This document shows positions 1 to 9,500 of a DNA stretch of 41,511 nucleotides, one piece after another. The stretch comes from Gammaproteobacteria bacterium AqS3 (GTDB lineage Bacteria; Pseudomonadota; Gammaproteobacteria; MEIF01; AqS3), in the NCBI GenBank assembly GCA_001750645.1, contig MEIF01000014.1, forward strand, positions 1-41,511, written 5' to 3'. The translations under genes and the position numbers were made by a program. The stretch's first letter is position 1, and every line of letters starts with the position of its first letter. Below the pieces are notes generated by a model, which was not told where the DNA came from, searched no databases, and was given only the letters and a program-made list of their open reading frames with translations.

Positions 1-3000
1 AAACCGACACGCTGCCGCTGGCGCTGCCATAGCCCCCGCCCGAGGCCGCCAGCGCCAGCGTCGCGCTGTCGGCCTGGGTGTCGGCGTCCTCGACCGCGCT
101 CACCGTCACCGTCTGCGGCACGTTCCAGTTGGAGAGGCTGAAGCTCAGCGAGGCCGGGCTCAGGCTGACATCGGGGTTGGCGCTGCCGGACTGCGACAGC
201 GACACGCTGACCGCATCGCTGGGCCGCGTCCCCAGCGCCACCGTGAAGGTCGCACTGCCGCCCTCGCTGAGATTCAGGCTCGCCGCCGAGAGCCCCAGCC
301 CGGGCGTGTCGTTGTCGCTCACCGAGACCGTGACGCGGCCGCTGACCCCGCCGTAGCTGCCGCCCGAGGACGACAGGCTGATCGCCGCGCTGTCCGCCAG
401 GGCGTCGTCGTCCTCGGCGGCGCTGACCATGACGGTCTGGGCGGTGTCCCAGTCGGAGGTCGTGAACACCAGCGAGGGGCTGTCAAAGCTGACGTCGGCG
501 TCGCCGGTCAGCGCCAGCGTGACGGTCACCGTGTCGCTCGGCAGGGTGGCCAGCGCCACCGTGAAGCTCCCGCCGGCGCCCTCGTTCAGCGTCAGCGCGC
601 TCGCCGACAGCGTCAGCGCCGCCGTGTCGTTTTCGGCCACCTGGATCTCGATGCCGCCGCCGACCCCGTCATAGCCGCCGCCCAGCGCCGCCAGGCTGAC
701 TGCGGCGGCGTCCGCCAGGGCGTCGTCGTCCTCGGCGGCGCTGACCGTGACGCTCTGGGGCGTGTCCCAGTCGCTCGCCGTGAAGTCCAGCGAGGTCGCA
801 CCGAGCGTGACGTCATCGGAGCCGGTGTGCGTCAGGCTGACCGTCACGGCGCCGCCCGGCTGGCTGGTCAGCGCCAGCGTAAAGGCGCTGTCGGCGCCCT
901 CGACGACATTCAGCACGGGCGTCGACAGCGCCAGCCCCGGGGCGTCGTTGTCGACCACGGTGACCTCGACGGTGCTGGCGATGCCCGCGTAATCGCCGCC
1001 CGAGGCCGTCAGGCTGATCTGCGCGGTGTCGACCTGGGTGTCGTCGTCCTCGGCCGCGATGACCTCGATGGTTCGGATGGTGGCCCAGTTGGAGGTCGTG
1101 AAGTCCAGCGAGGTCGAACCCAGCGTGACATCGTCCGAACCGGTGAGCGTCAGCTCGACCGCGACCGCCTCGCTCGGCCGCGTGCCCAGCGCCACGGTCA
1201 GCATCGCCCTGTCGCCCTCGGTCACCGACAGCGCGCCCGCCGACAGCGACAGCGCCGTCGGGTCGTTGTCCGCCACCGCCACCGACACGCTGGCGCTGAT
1301 GCCTGCATAGTCCCCGCCCGTTGCCGTCAGCGGGATGACCGCGCTGTCGGCAAAGCCGTCCTCGTCCTCGCCGACGCTGACCGTCACGCTCTGGGGCGTG
1401 CTCCAGTTGCCCTGCGTGAAGCTCAGGGCGTAGCGGCTGAGCCCCACCTCCGCCGAGCCGTTGCGGGTCAGGCTGACGCTGACAGCGGCGCTGGGCCGCG
1501 TGGCCAGCGCCACCGTGAAGCTCCCGCCGGCGCCCTCGTCGAGGCTGAGCAGGCCGCTGGAGAGGCTCAGCCCGACTGTGTCGTCGTCGTCCACCGACAC
1601 CGACACGCTGCCGCTCGCACTGCCATAGCCCCCGCCGGCGGCGCTCAGCGAGATGGTGGCGCGCTCGTCGAGGGCGTCGTCGTCCTCGGCGGCGCTGACC
1701 GTCACGCTGCGCACCGTGCTCCAGTTCGAGGGCGTGAACACCAGCGAGGTCGGGGCGATGCCGATGTCCCGGTTGCTGGCGCCCGACTGGGTCAGCGACA
1801 CGGTCACCGCCGCCCCAGGCTGGGCCGCCAGCGCCACCGTGAAGGTCTCGCTGCCGCCCTCGGCCGGCGTCAGCGAGGTCTCCGAGAGCGCCAGTCCCGC
1901 CGCGTCGTTCTCGGTGACGCTCACCGACAGGCTGGCGGTGATGCCGCCGTAGCCGCCGCCGACGGCCGTCAGGGTGATGCTGGCCGCATCGACGATGGCG
2001 TCGTCGTCCTCGGCGGCCCGCACCGTCACCGTCTGCGGGGTGTCCCAGTTGGAGATCGTGAAGATCAGCGCCGACTGATCCAGCGTCACATCGCCCGAGC
2101 CGATGCTGGCCAGGTTGATCGTCACGGCGCCGCTCGGCCGGGTGTCGAGCACCGCCGTGAAGGTGGCGCTGCCGCCCTCGCCCGCCGTCAGCGAGCTCGC
2201 CGAGAGCGTCAGCGCCGGCGAGTCGTTGTCGGTGACCGACACCGAGACCTGCCCCGACACGCCGGCGTAGCCGCCGCCCGAGGCCGTCAGGGCGATCTGT
2301 GCGGTCTCGCCGAGGCCGTTGGAGTCCTCGGCGGCGCTGACGGTCACGCTCTGCTCGGTGGCCCAGTTTGAGGTCGTGAAGCTCAGCGATTCCGACCCCA
2401 GCGTCACGTCGCTCGAGCCGCTGCGCACCAGGCTGACCGTCACCTCATCGCTGGGCCTCGTGCTGAGCCGCACCGTGAAGGTCTCGCTGTCGCCCTCGGC
2501 CACCGTCAGTGCGGCCGCGGACACCCCCAGGGCGGCCGTGTCGTTGTCCCGCACCAGCACCGAGACGCTCTCAGACACGCTGCCATAGCCGCCGCCCGAG
2601 ACCGTCAGCGAGATCTTGGCGCTGTCGGCAAAGCCGTCGTCGTCCTCGGCGGCGCTGACCGTGACGCTCTGCGGCGTCCCCCAGCTGACGGTCGTGATGC
2701 TCAGCGAGGCCGCACTGAGCGTCACATCGCCGTCGCCGCTGAGCGACAGGCTGACCGTCACGCCCTCGCTGGGCCTGGTGTTGAGCCGCACCGTGAAGCT
2801 CGCCGAGCCGCCCTCATCGACCGAGAGCGAGCTCTCGGACAGCACCAGCCTGGGCGTGTCGTTGTCCAGCACCGACACCGCCAGCGCCCCGGCCACGCCG
2901 TTGTAGCCGCCGCCCGAGGCCGTCAGGGTGATGGTCGCCGAGTCGGAGATGCCGTTGTCGTCCTCGGCGGCGCTGACCGTGATGCTCTGCGGGCTGTTCC

Positions 3001-6000
3001 AGTTCGAGTCGGTGAAGGTCAGCATGCTGCTGCCGAGCATCACCCCGGTGGCGCCGGTGCGGGTCAGGGCGACCGACACGCTGCCGCTGGGGCGGGTGTC
3101 GAGCACCGCCGTGAAGGTCTGGCTGCCGCCCTCGTTGAGCGTCAGCGAGAACACCGAGAGCGTCAGCCCGGGCCGGTCGTTGTCGTCGACGTTCACCGAC
3201 AGGCTGCCGGTCTTGCCGGCGTAGTCCCCGCCCGCGGCCGTCAGGCTGATGCTCCCCGAGTCGTTCTGGGCGTCGTCGTCCTCGGCCGCACCCACCACCA
3301 CCGTCTGCACCCGGTTCCAGCTGTCGGTCGTGAAGCTCAGCGACGAGGGGCTGATGCTGACATCGGAATTGCCGGTGCCGGGCTGCACCAGGGACACGGT
3401 GACGTCGGCGCTCGGCCGGGTGTCGAGCACCACCGTGAAGGTTCCGCTGGCGCCCTCGTTGAGCGACAGCGAGCTCGCCGAGAGCGTCAGCGCCGCCGTG
3501 TCGTCGTCGGTCACCGCGATCGAGACGCTGCCGGTGAGCCCGTCGTACTCCCCGCCGGCGGCCGTGAGGCTGACCGTGGCGCTGTCGTCGGCGGCATCGT
3601 CATCCTGGGAGGCGCGCACCATGACGGTGTGGGCGGTGCTCCAATTGGCGCCGGTGAAGATCAGCACGGACTGATCCAGCTCCACATCGCCGTAGCCGAC
3701 CTTGGCCAGGCTGACCGTCACCGGACCGCTCGGCCGGGTGTCGAGGACGACCGTGAAGGAGCCGCTGCCGCCCTCGTCCAGCGACAGCGAGCTCGCCGAG
3801 AGCGTCAGCGCCGCCGTGTCGTTCTCGCTCACCGACACCGAGACGCTGCCGGTGACGCCGGCGTATTCCCCGCCGCTCGCCGACAGGCTGATCCGGGCGC
3901 CGTCGGCCAGGGCGTCGTCGTCCTCGGCGGCGCTGACCGAGACGCTCTGCGGGCTGTTCCAGTTGTCGCTCGTGAAGCTCAGCGTGCTCTGGCTGCCGGC
4001 CTCGGCGGTGTCGGTGTCGAATGTCACATCCGGGTTGGAGGCGCCGGCCTGCGACAGCGTCAGCGTGACGTCCTCGCTCGGCTGGGTGTGCAGCCTCACG
4101 GTGAACGAGCCGTCGCTGCCCTCGGCCACCGACAGTGCGCTCGCCGAGAGCCGCAGCCCGGGCGGGTCGTTGTCGGTGACCACCAGCGAGAGGCTGCCGG
4201 TGGTGTCGCCGTAGTCCCCGCCCGAGGCCGAGAGGTTGATCACCACGTCGTCCCTGAGCGAGTCGTCGTCCTCGCCGACGGTCACCGCCACGCTCTGCAC
4301 CGTGCCCCAGTTTGAGGTCGAGAAGCTCAGCGAGGCCGGGCTGAGGCTGATTTCGATCGAGCCGCTGCCGGTCAGGCTGACGGTCACGGCGTCGCTCGGC
4401 TCGGTCGTCAGCGCCACCGTGAAGCTCCCGCTGCCGCCCTCGTCCAGCGACAGCGAGGGCACCGACAGCGCCAGCGCCTGGGTGTCGTTGTCGAGCACCG
4501 CCACCGGCAGCCTGGCGGTGGTGCCGGCGTAGTCGCCGCCCGAGGCGCTGAAGTTGATCGAGGCGCTGTCGCCCAGGGCGTCGTCGTCCCCGGCGGCGTT
4601 GACGGTCACGCTCTGCACCGTGTCCCAGTTCGAGGTCGAGAAGCTCAGCGAGGACGGGCTGAAGCTCACGTCGCCCGAGCCCGAGCCGCTCAGGCTGACG
4701 GTCACAGCGGCGCTCGGCCGGGTCGCCAAAGCCACCGTGAAAGTCCCGCTGCCGCCCTCGCTCAGCGACAGCGAGGGCACCGACAGCGCCAGCGCCTGCG
4801 TGTCGCTGTCGACGACCGACACCGACAGGCTGGCGGCCACGCTGCCGTAGTCGGCGCCCGAGGCCGTCAGGCTGAGCCCGGCGCTGTCCGTCAGGGCGTC
4901 GTCGTCCCCGGCCGCACTCACCGTGACGTTCTGGGGCACGCTCCAGTTCGACACCGCAAAGCTCAGCGAGGACGGGCTGAAGGTCACGTCCGGATTGCCG
5001 GTTCCGGACTGCACCAGCGATACGGTCACGGCCTCGCTCGGCCGGGTCGTGAGCGCCACCGTGAATATCCCGCTGCCGCCCTCGTTCAGCGACAGCGAGA
5101 GCGCCGACAGCGCCAGCGCCGGGGTGTCGTTGTCGGTGACCGACACCGACAGGCTGGCGGCCACGCTGCCGTAGTCGCCGCCCGAGGCCGTCAGGCTGAT
5201 GCCGGCGAGGTCCGTCTGGGAGTCGTCGTCCTCGGCCGCATTCACCGTCACGCTCTGCACCGTGTTCCAGTTCGAGGTGGTGAAGCTCAGCGAGAAAGCG
5301 CCCAGCACCAACTCCGCCGCACCGGTGCGGTTCAGGCTGACGGTCACGGCGTCGCTCGGCCGGGTCGCCAAAGCCACCGTGAAAGTCCCGCTGCCGCCCT
5401 CCTCGATCGTCATCGAGTTCGGCGAAATCGTCAGGGACTGGACATGGCCGTCGACGACGGACACCGACAGGCTGGCGATGATGCTGAAATACCCCCCGCC
5501 CGAGGCCGCCAGCCTGATGCCGGCGGTGTCCGTCAGGGCGTCGTCGTCCTGGAGCGCCGACACCGTCACGGTCTGGGCGGTGTCCCAGTTGTCGGCGGTA
5601 AAGCTCAGGGTGTTCTGGTTGCCGTCCGCGGCGGTGTCGGTGTCCAGCGTCACATCGGTGTTGACGAGTCCGACCTGCCACAGCCTCACGGTCACAGTCC
5701 CGGTCGGCGGCACCGCCAGCTCCACCGTGAAAGTCCCGCTGCCGCCCTCGTGCAGCGTCACCGAGTTCGACGACAGCACCAGATCGGGCGTGTCGTTGTT
5801 GGTGATCGAGAACAGGTAGAGACCCGCCGTGTTGTAGGTGCCGCCCGAGAGGGTCTGCGGGTTGACCAGAATGCTGTGGCTGCTGTCCTCGTAATGGGTG
5901 TCGGTCTCCTTGGTGCTGAGCGTGACCGTCTGGTAGTCATCCCAGTTGTCGCTGGTGAACACCAGCCTGATGTTGTCCAGCTCGGCAACGGAGGCATCGG

Positions 6001-6286
6001 TGGGTGCACTGCCGGTGAATATGGTCAGGGCGACCGAGACGCTGGAGTCCGGCTCAGAGGACAGCCTGATGTTCAGATCGGTGCTGTCGCCCTCGTCGAT
6101 GGAGCCCATGCTGACGGTGGTGCCCTGGGTGGGCAGCAGGTGCAGGGGGTTGCTGACAATCTGCCCCCGCACCGGGGCGGCACAGAGCAGCAGCAGCACC
6201 GCAGCCGCCAGCGAGCAAAAAATCAAGGGGTGATGAGGGGGTTTTCCGCTTTTTGAGGTCTTGTGATTTGACCGTTTTTTTATCAT
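1..6286 (-). CDS. giant Calx-beta-like repeat surface protein, 3' end outside window
   Basis: Minus-strand reading frame open from 6286 to the left edge, about 2095 codons with no stop, so the C-terminus is missing. The N-terminus is basic (MIKKRSNHK) and is followed by KPPHHPLIFC and a hydrophobic signal core of alanines and leucines, with probable cleavage near VRG-Q. The rest is about 19 tandem repeats of roughly 107 residues, each with an EGGSGTFTV-type strand, an SNWN.PQTVTV strand, an acidic DDD turn and an ASGGDY strand. Calx-beta/immunoglobulin-like sandwiches have this general form. No cysteines were noticed after the signal peptide. In-frame ATGs at 6301 and 6331 are alternative starts; none of the three has a good Shine-Dalgarno sequence. 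By analogy with the paralogues to the right, the protein probably ends in an outer-membrane beta-barrel (inference). Function is not known; adhesin or stalk is the likeliest role. Confidence 0.85.
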   Translation of the reverse strand, partial: MIKKRSNHKTSKSGKPPHHPLIFCSLAAAVLLLLCAAPVRGQIVSNPLHLLPTQGTTVSMGSIDEGDSTDLNIRLSSEPDSSVSVALTIFTGSAPTDASVAELDNIRLVFTSDNWDDYQTVTLSTKETDTHYEDSSHSILVNPQTLSGGTYNTAGLYLFSITNNDTPDLVLSSNSVTLHEGGSGTFTVELAVPPTGTVTVRLWQVGLVNTDVTLDTDTAADGNQNTLSFTADNWDTAQTVTVSALQDDDALTDTAGIRLAASGGGYFSIIASLSVSVVDGHVQSLTISPNSMTIEEGGSGTFTVALATRPSDAVTVSLNRTGAAELVLGAFSLSFTTSNWNTVQSVTVNAAEDDDSQTDLAGISLTASGGDYGSVAASLSVSVTDNDTPALALSALSLSLNEGGSGIFTVALTTRPSEAVTVSLVQSGTGNPDVTFSPSSLSFAVSNWSVPQNVTVSAAGDDDALTDSAGLSLTASGADYGSVAASLSVSVVDSDTQALALSVPSLSLSEGGSGTFTVALATRPSAAVTVSLSGSGSGDVSFSPSSLSFSTSNWDTVQSVTVNAAGDDDALGDSASINFSASGGDYAGTTARLPVAVLDNDTQALALSVPSLSLDEGGSGSFTVALTTEPSDAVTVSLTGSGSIEISLSPASLSFSTSNWGTVQSVAVTVGEDDDSLRDDVVINLSASGGDYGDTTGSLSLVVTDNDPPGLRLSASALSVAEGSDGSFTVRLHTQPSEDVTLTLSQAGASNPDVTFDTDTAEAGSQSTLSFTSDNWNSPQSVSVSAAEDDDALADGARISLSASGGEYAGVTGSVSVSVSENDTAALTLSASSLSLDEGGSGSFTVVLDTRPSGPVTVSLAKVGYGDVELDQSVLIFTGANWSTAHTVMVRASQDDDAADDSATVSLTAAGGEYDGLTGSVSIAVTDDDTAALTLSASSLSLNEGASGTFTVVLDTRPSADVTVSLVQPGTGNSDVSISPSSLSFTTDSWNRVQTVVVGAAEDDDAQNDSGSISLTAAGGDYAGKTGSLSVNVDDNDRPGLTLSVFSLTLNEGGSQTFTAVLDTRPSGSVSVALTRTGATGVMLGSSMLTFTDSNWNSPQSITVSAAEDDNGISDSATITLTASGGGYNGVAGALAVSVLDNDTPRLVLSESSLSVDEGGSASFTVRLNTRPSEGVTVSLSLSGDGDVTLSAASLSITTVSWGTPQSVTVSAAEDDDGFADSAKISLTVSGGGYGSVSESVSVLVRDNDTAALGVSAAALTVAEGDSETFTVRLSTRPSDEVTVSLVRSGSSDVTLGSESLSFTTSNWATEQSVTVSAAEDSNGLGETAQIALTASGGGYAGVSGQVSVSVTDNDSPALTLSASSLTAGEGGSATFTAVLDTRPSGAVTINLASIGSGDVTLDQSALIFTISNWDTPQTVTVRAAEDDDAIVDAASITLTAVGGGYGGITASLSVSVTENDAAGLALSETSLTPAEGGSETFTVALAAQPGAAVTVSLTQSGASNRDIGIAPTSLVFTPSNWSTVRSVTVSAAEDDDALDERATISLSAAGGGYGSASGSVSVSVDDDDTVGLSLSSGLLSLDEGAGGSFTVALATRPSAAVSVSLTRNGSAEVGLSRYALSFTQGNWSTPQSVTVSVGEDEDGFADSAVIPLTATGGDYAGISASVSVAVADNDPTALSLSAGALSVTEGDRAMLTVALGTRPSEAVAVELTLTGSDDVTLGSTSLDFTTSNWATIRTIEVIAAEDDDTQVDTAQISLTASGGDYAGIASTVEVTVVDNDAPGLALSTPVLNVVEGADSAFTLALTSQPGGAVTVSLTHTGSDDVTLGATSLDFTASDWDTPQSVTVSAAEDDDALADAAAVSLAALGGGYDGVGGGIEIQVAENDTAALTLSASALTLNEGAGGSFTVALATLPSDTVTVTLALTGDADVSFDSPSLVFTTSDWDTAQTVMVSAAEDDDALADSAAISLSSSGGSYGGVSGRVTVSVSDNDTPGLGLSAASLNLSEGGSATFTVALGTRPSDAVSVSLSQSGSANPDVSLSPASLSFSLSNWNVPQTVTVSAVEDADTQADSATLALAASGGGYGSASGSVSV
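3462..3504. repeat. 43-bp exact direct repeat (copy 2 at 3780-3822)
   Basis: The same 43 bases occur at 3462-3504 and 3780-3822, 318 bp apart, which is one repeat unit. Identity at this length inside coding repeats that mostly differ at synonymous sites points to recent unit duplication or gene conversion. Confidence 0.85.
4445..4480. repeat. 36-bp exact direct repeat (copy 2 at 4763-4798)
   Basis: Identical 36-base stretches one repeat unit (318 bp) apart within the left giant gene. Confidence 0.85.
4711..4759. repeat. 49-bp exact direct repeat (copy 2 at 5353-5401)
   Basis: Forty-nine identical bases lie 642 bp (two units) apart. The identity continues about 20 bases upstream with only two mismatches. 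Confidence 0.88.
4814..4853. repeat. 40-bp exact direct repeat (copy 2 at 5138-5177)
   Basis: Forty identical bases lie 324 bp apart. After one mismatch a further stretch of about 20 bases is also identical. Confidence 0.85.
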
Positions 6287-6368
6287 CTGGGCTAGGGGCA
6301 TCAGCGGTGAAACTCTTGCGAATGGGTTCATCAGGTGTTCACAGAAAACCGATGAGCTTTCGCGGTTC

Positions 6369-6393
6369 CGTGATCAGGCCAAGTCCGATCACG
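6369..6393. promoter_or_regulatory. interrupted palindrome CGTGATC-N11-GATCACG
   Basis: Perfect 7-bp inverted repeat with an 11-base spacer, lying between the predicted transcription start (about 6440) and the start codon of the left giant gene. It could be a dimeric regulator site or an RNA hairpin in the 5' leader. No known consensus was recognised. Confidence 0.45.
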
Positions 6394-6446
6394 CTCCCTA
6401 ACCAGTAACTAAATCAAGCGAGTTGTTTTAGTAATTAGCGGGCTGG

Positions 6447-6475
6447 ATTATATCCATGCCTCCATGCCAATGCAA
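6447..6475 (-). promoter_or_regulatory. sigma70-type promoter for the left giant gene
   Basis: On the minus strand TTGCAT (6475-6470) is followed after exactly 17 bp by a perfect TATAAT (6452-6447). Predicted start is near 6440, giving a 5' leader of about 110-155 nt depending on the start codon. The surrounding 6400-6480 is distinctly AT-richer than the coding DNA. Confidence 0.7.
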
Positions 6476-6572
6476 TAGCCGCAGAATCCCTGCCGACCGG
6501 GCGCCCGCAGGCGGTGAGATTTCAGGGGAATCTCGGTGAAGTCTCGGGGAAATTCCGAGCGCCCGATCGGGG

Positions 6573-9500
6573 TCAGAAGCGCTTGCTCAGCTCAATTCCG
6601 AAGCGGCTGCGGGGCTGGAGACCCTGGCTGACTTCCTGCTCGCCGAACAGCCTCGCCTCAAAGGTCTCGCTGCCCTGGTATTTCAGGCCGCTCCTCAGCC
6701 GGCTGGAGGCGTAGTCGCCGCCGAGCAGGCTGTACTCGGCGAAGGGTGTCAGCAGCCCGCCGTAGAAGTCCAGGCCATAGCCCGCCCGGGCCCGCATCGC
6801 CGAGCGGTCGGGGCCGCTGCGCGCGCCACTGCCGTAGCCCTGGTCGGGGCGGAAGATCTCATCCTCGTCGAGCGCCCCGGACTGCAGCGTGCCCCACTCC
6901 GGCCCCAGCGCCAGCGTCAGGCCCCGCCCGGCGCTGTCCCTGGACTTCAGCTGCAGCTCGACACTGCCGCTCCACTCCTCGTACTCGTCGCTTCCATGCG
7001 TGCCGAGCCAGCGCAGGCCGGCGTCGATGCTGAACCGGGCCCCGGGAGCCGACAGCCGGAGCGCACCCTGCAGCTCGGTGCCATTGCCCTCTGAGTGATC
7101 GCCGGTGTCCTGGCGGAAGTTCAGCCCAAAGCGGGGCGAGAGATTCCATTCATCGCCGAAGCCGTCGTGCGCGATCTCCAGCCCGAGCGTCATCCGGCCG
7201 CTGGTGCTGCTCAGCTCGCGCAGTGCGGTGACCTTGGCGCGCGCGGTCTGCATGACGCTGCTGCCGACGCTGCCGGTCAGCGACAGCGTGGTGCTCTGCC
7301 CCATGCGCGCCAGCGGGAACTTGGTGCCCAGCGAGAACAGCTGGATGCCCATATCGGAGCTCGACTTCACCCCGCTGGTCTCTATCAGCTCCAGATCGCC
7401 GCCGCCATAGCCCAGCATCAGCCTCAGAAACCCGCGTCCCAGCGGAACCTGGACGTAGGGCATCAGGATGGTGAGCCGGGTGTCCATCGAGGCGCGGTAG
7501 CCGTCGACGCGATAGTCCGAGCCGCCCGAGCTCTGCGACAGCGCCACCCCGAACAGCACGCCGTTCTGCAGCCGCTGGTCAAAGCCCAGCCAGGCTGTGC
7601 CCTGCGTGCCGTCGTATTTCTGCGAGAGGTTTTCCTGCAGGGTCTTCTCCTCCTCCGGCAGCAGCAGGCCGGAGAACTCGGAGCGGTCGTAGCGCGCCCA
7701 GGCGGTCAGCTCATCGCCAAAGCCCTCGACCGGATAGGTGAAGCCGCTGATCACCGGATCGCGCTCGGAGGCGCTGTGAACCTGCCGCTGAATGCGGTTC
7801 GGCCTGCCGTCCCGCAGCTCAATGCTGCCGAGCCAGCCGAGATGATCGCCCGCGGCTGGGCGCTCGGCGACCGGGGACGGCGCTCCGAAGTGCTGCACCA
7901 GCCGGACGACTGCCTCGCCCAGAGAGCCCTGGGAGCCGACCTCGACATCCCGGCTGCCGATCCCCAGGGTTTTGCGGCCGATTCCGGTGGCGTCAAAGCG
8001 CCGCCCGATGACCTCGGCCGAGCTGCCCAGCAGGGCGCGCCCCATCTCCTCGAGGACGCTCTGGACGGCCATCGACTCCCGCTTCAGCGTGGTGCCCTGA
8101 TCGTTGTCTATCACATTCAGCGCCAGCTCCTTGATGACGTCGCTGTACTCCCCGCCGCTCGCCGACAGCGTCAGGAGCGCATCGTGATCCTGGCGGTCTT
8201 CGTCCTCGACGCCGATGACGGACACCGCCTGCGGACGGTTCCAGTTGTCCGGATTAAACCGCAGCACCGACGGCGCCACCCGAATCAGGTTCGCATTGCT
8301 GCCGGATATCGACACCGTGACCTCCGCGGACGGGACGGTGGCCAGCTGCAGCGTGAAGTTCGACACCCCGCCCTCGTTGACGTCCAGCCCGTCCTCATCG
8401 CTGACCGACAGGAGCAATTCGGCGCCGTCGTCATCAATGACCGAAACCTCAACCCGACCGACGGCCCCGTCGTGCTGGGCACCCGCACCTGAGGCTGTGG
8501 CGAGGATGGTCACGCTCTCGTTGACTGAATCATCGTCCTGGCGGCTCTGCACCGTGACCTGCTGCGGCGTCTCCCAGCTCTGGGCGTCGAACGTCAGCTG
8601 TGCCGGGGTGACCGTCACGGCCGTGTCGTCCGTGCTCGTCAGGCCCACCGTCACCTGGGCGCTCGGCAGGCTGTTGAGCGCCACCGTGAAGGTCTTGGAG
8701 GCGCCATCCCCCTCCTGCTCGGTGATCTCCATGCTGGTCATTGAGAGCGCCAGACCGGCCACCTCATCGTCGACCACGTGAACCTTGACGGCGGCGCTCT
8801 CGCCGTCGTAGCCGGCATCCCTGGCGGTGATGCGCACTTCGGTGTTCTCGGGGCGCCTGTCCTCATCCTGACGACCGGTCACCGCAATGGTCTGCTCATC
8901 CCCCCAGTTGTTGGGCGAGAAAACCAGCTCCGACGGTGAGACCTGCACGGCGCTGTGATCCACCGGGGCCAGTGAAACCCGCACAAAGTTGGTCGGGCGG
9001 CTGCCCAGTTTCACGGTGAAGCTGCCCGAGCCGCTCTCGTTGATTGAAAGCGAATCCGTCGAGACCACGATTTCGCGCGTCTCATCGTCCTCGACCTCGA
9101 CAGTGACTGATCCCGTCTTGCCGTTGAACTCCGCCCCGGCCGCTGCGAGCGTGATCCTGGTGCGCTCATCGTCGCCGTCGTCGTCCTGCAGAGGGGTGAC
9201 GTTGACCGGCTGCGGGACGTTCCAGTTCAGGGGGTCGAAGGACAGCTGCCGGCGGTCAATCTTGGCGACCTCGGCATTGCCAATGTCCAGCGTGACCAGA
9301 ACCGAGCCGCTGGGGGTGGAGTTGAGGCTGACCTGCAGCGTGGCGCCGACGGGGTTCCCCTCATCCACCTTCAGGATGTCGCTGCCGGGGGTGCCGGTGT
9401 CCAGAATCAGCGCTGGGGTGTCGTTTTCTATCACCTCGACGCTGACTTCCTTGGTCAGGTTTGCGTATTCGGGGCTGTCGTCCAGGCCGGTCAGCACGAT

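Larger units (their letters stand above)
1..6130 (-). repeat. array of about 19 coding repeats, period near 320 bp
   Basis: The codons for the EGG-type motif recur near positions 256, 576, 893, 1213, 1535, 1855, 2174, 2494, 2811, 3130, 3450, 3768, 4117, 4434, 4753, 5074, 5395, 5740 and 6090. Steps are 317-322 bp, with three longer steps of about 345-350 bp; the longer repeats at about 4.0 and 5.6 kb carry a DTD...GNQNTL-type insertion. This array is far more regular than those in the three paralogues. Confidence 0.9.
6332..6572. other. intergenic region between two giant genes
   Basis: It holds the promoter and palindrome of the left gene. Immediately downstream of the 3810-residue gene are two small hairpins, at 6516-6534 (GAGATT/AATCTC in plus-strand reading) and 6543-6559 (CTCGG/CCGAG). 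Neither is followed by a T-tract on the minus strand, so no convincing intrinsic terminator is seen. Confidence 0.5.

Noticed and set aside
3600-5681. Minus-strand frame of 693 codons overlapping the left giant gene
   Set aside because: Out-of-frame shadow of the repeat array: very Arg/Gly/Gln-rich with no domain logic. The true minus-strand frame is open over the entire region and encodes regular repeats.
1-6130. Regular repetition considered as a CRISPR or satellite array
   Set aside because: The period of about 320 bp is a coding repeat with conserved protein motifs and no short identical repeats separated by unique spacers.
6516-6559. Two hairpins after the 3810-residue gene considered as a terminator
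   Set aside because: Stems are only 5-6 bp and no T-tract follows on the transcribed strand.
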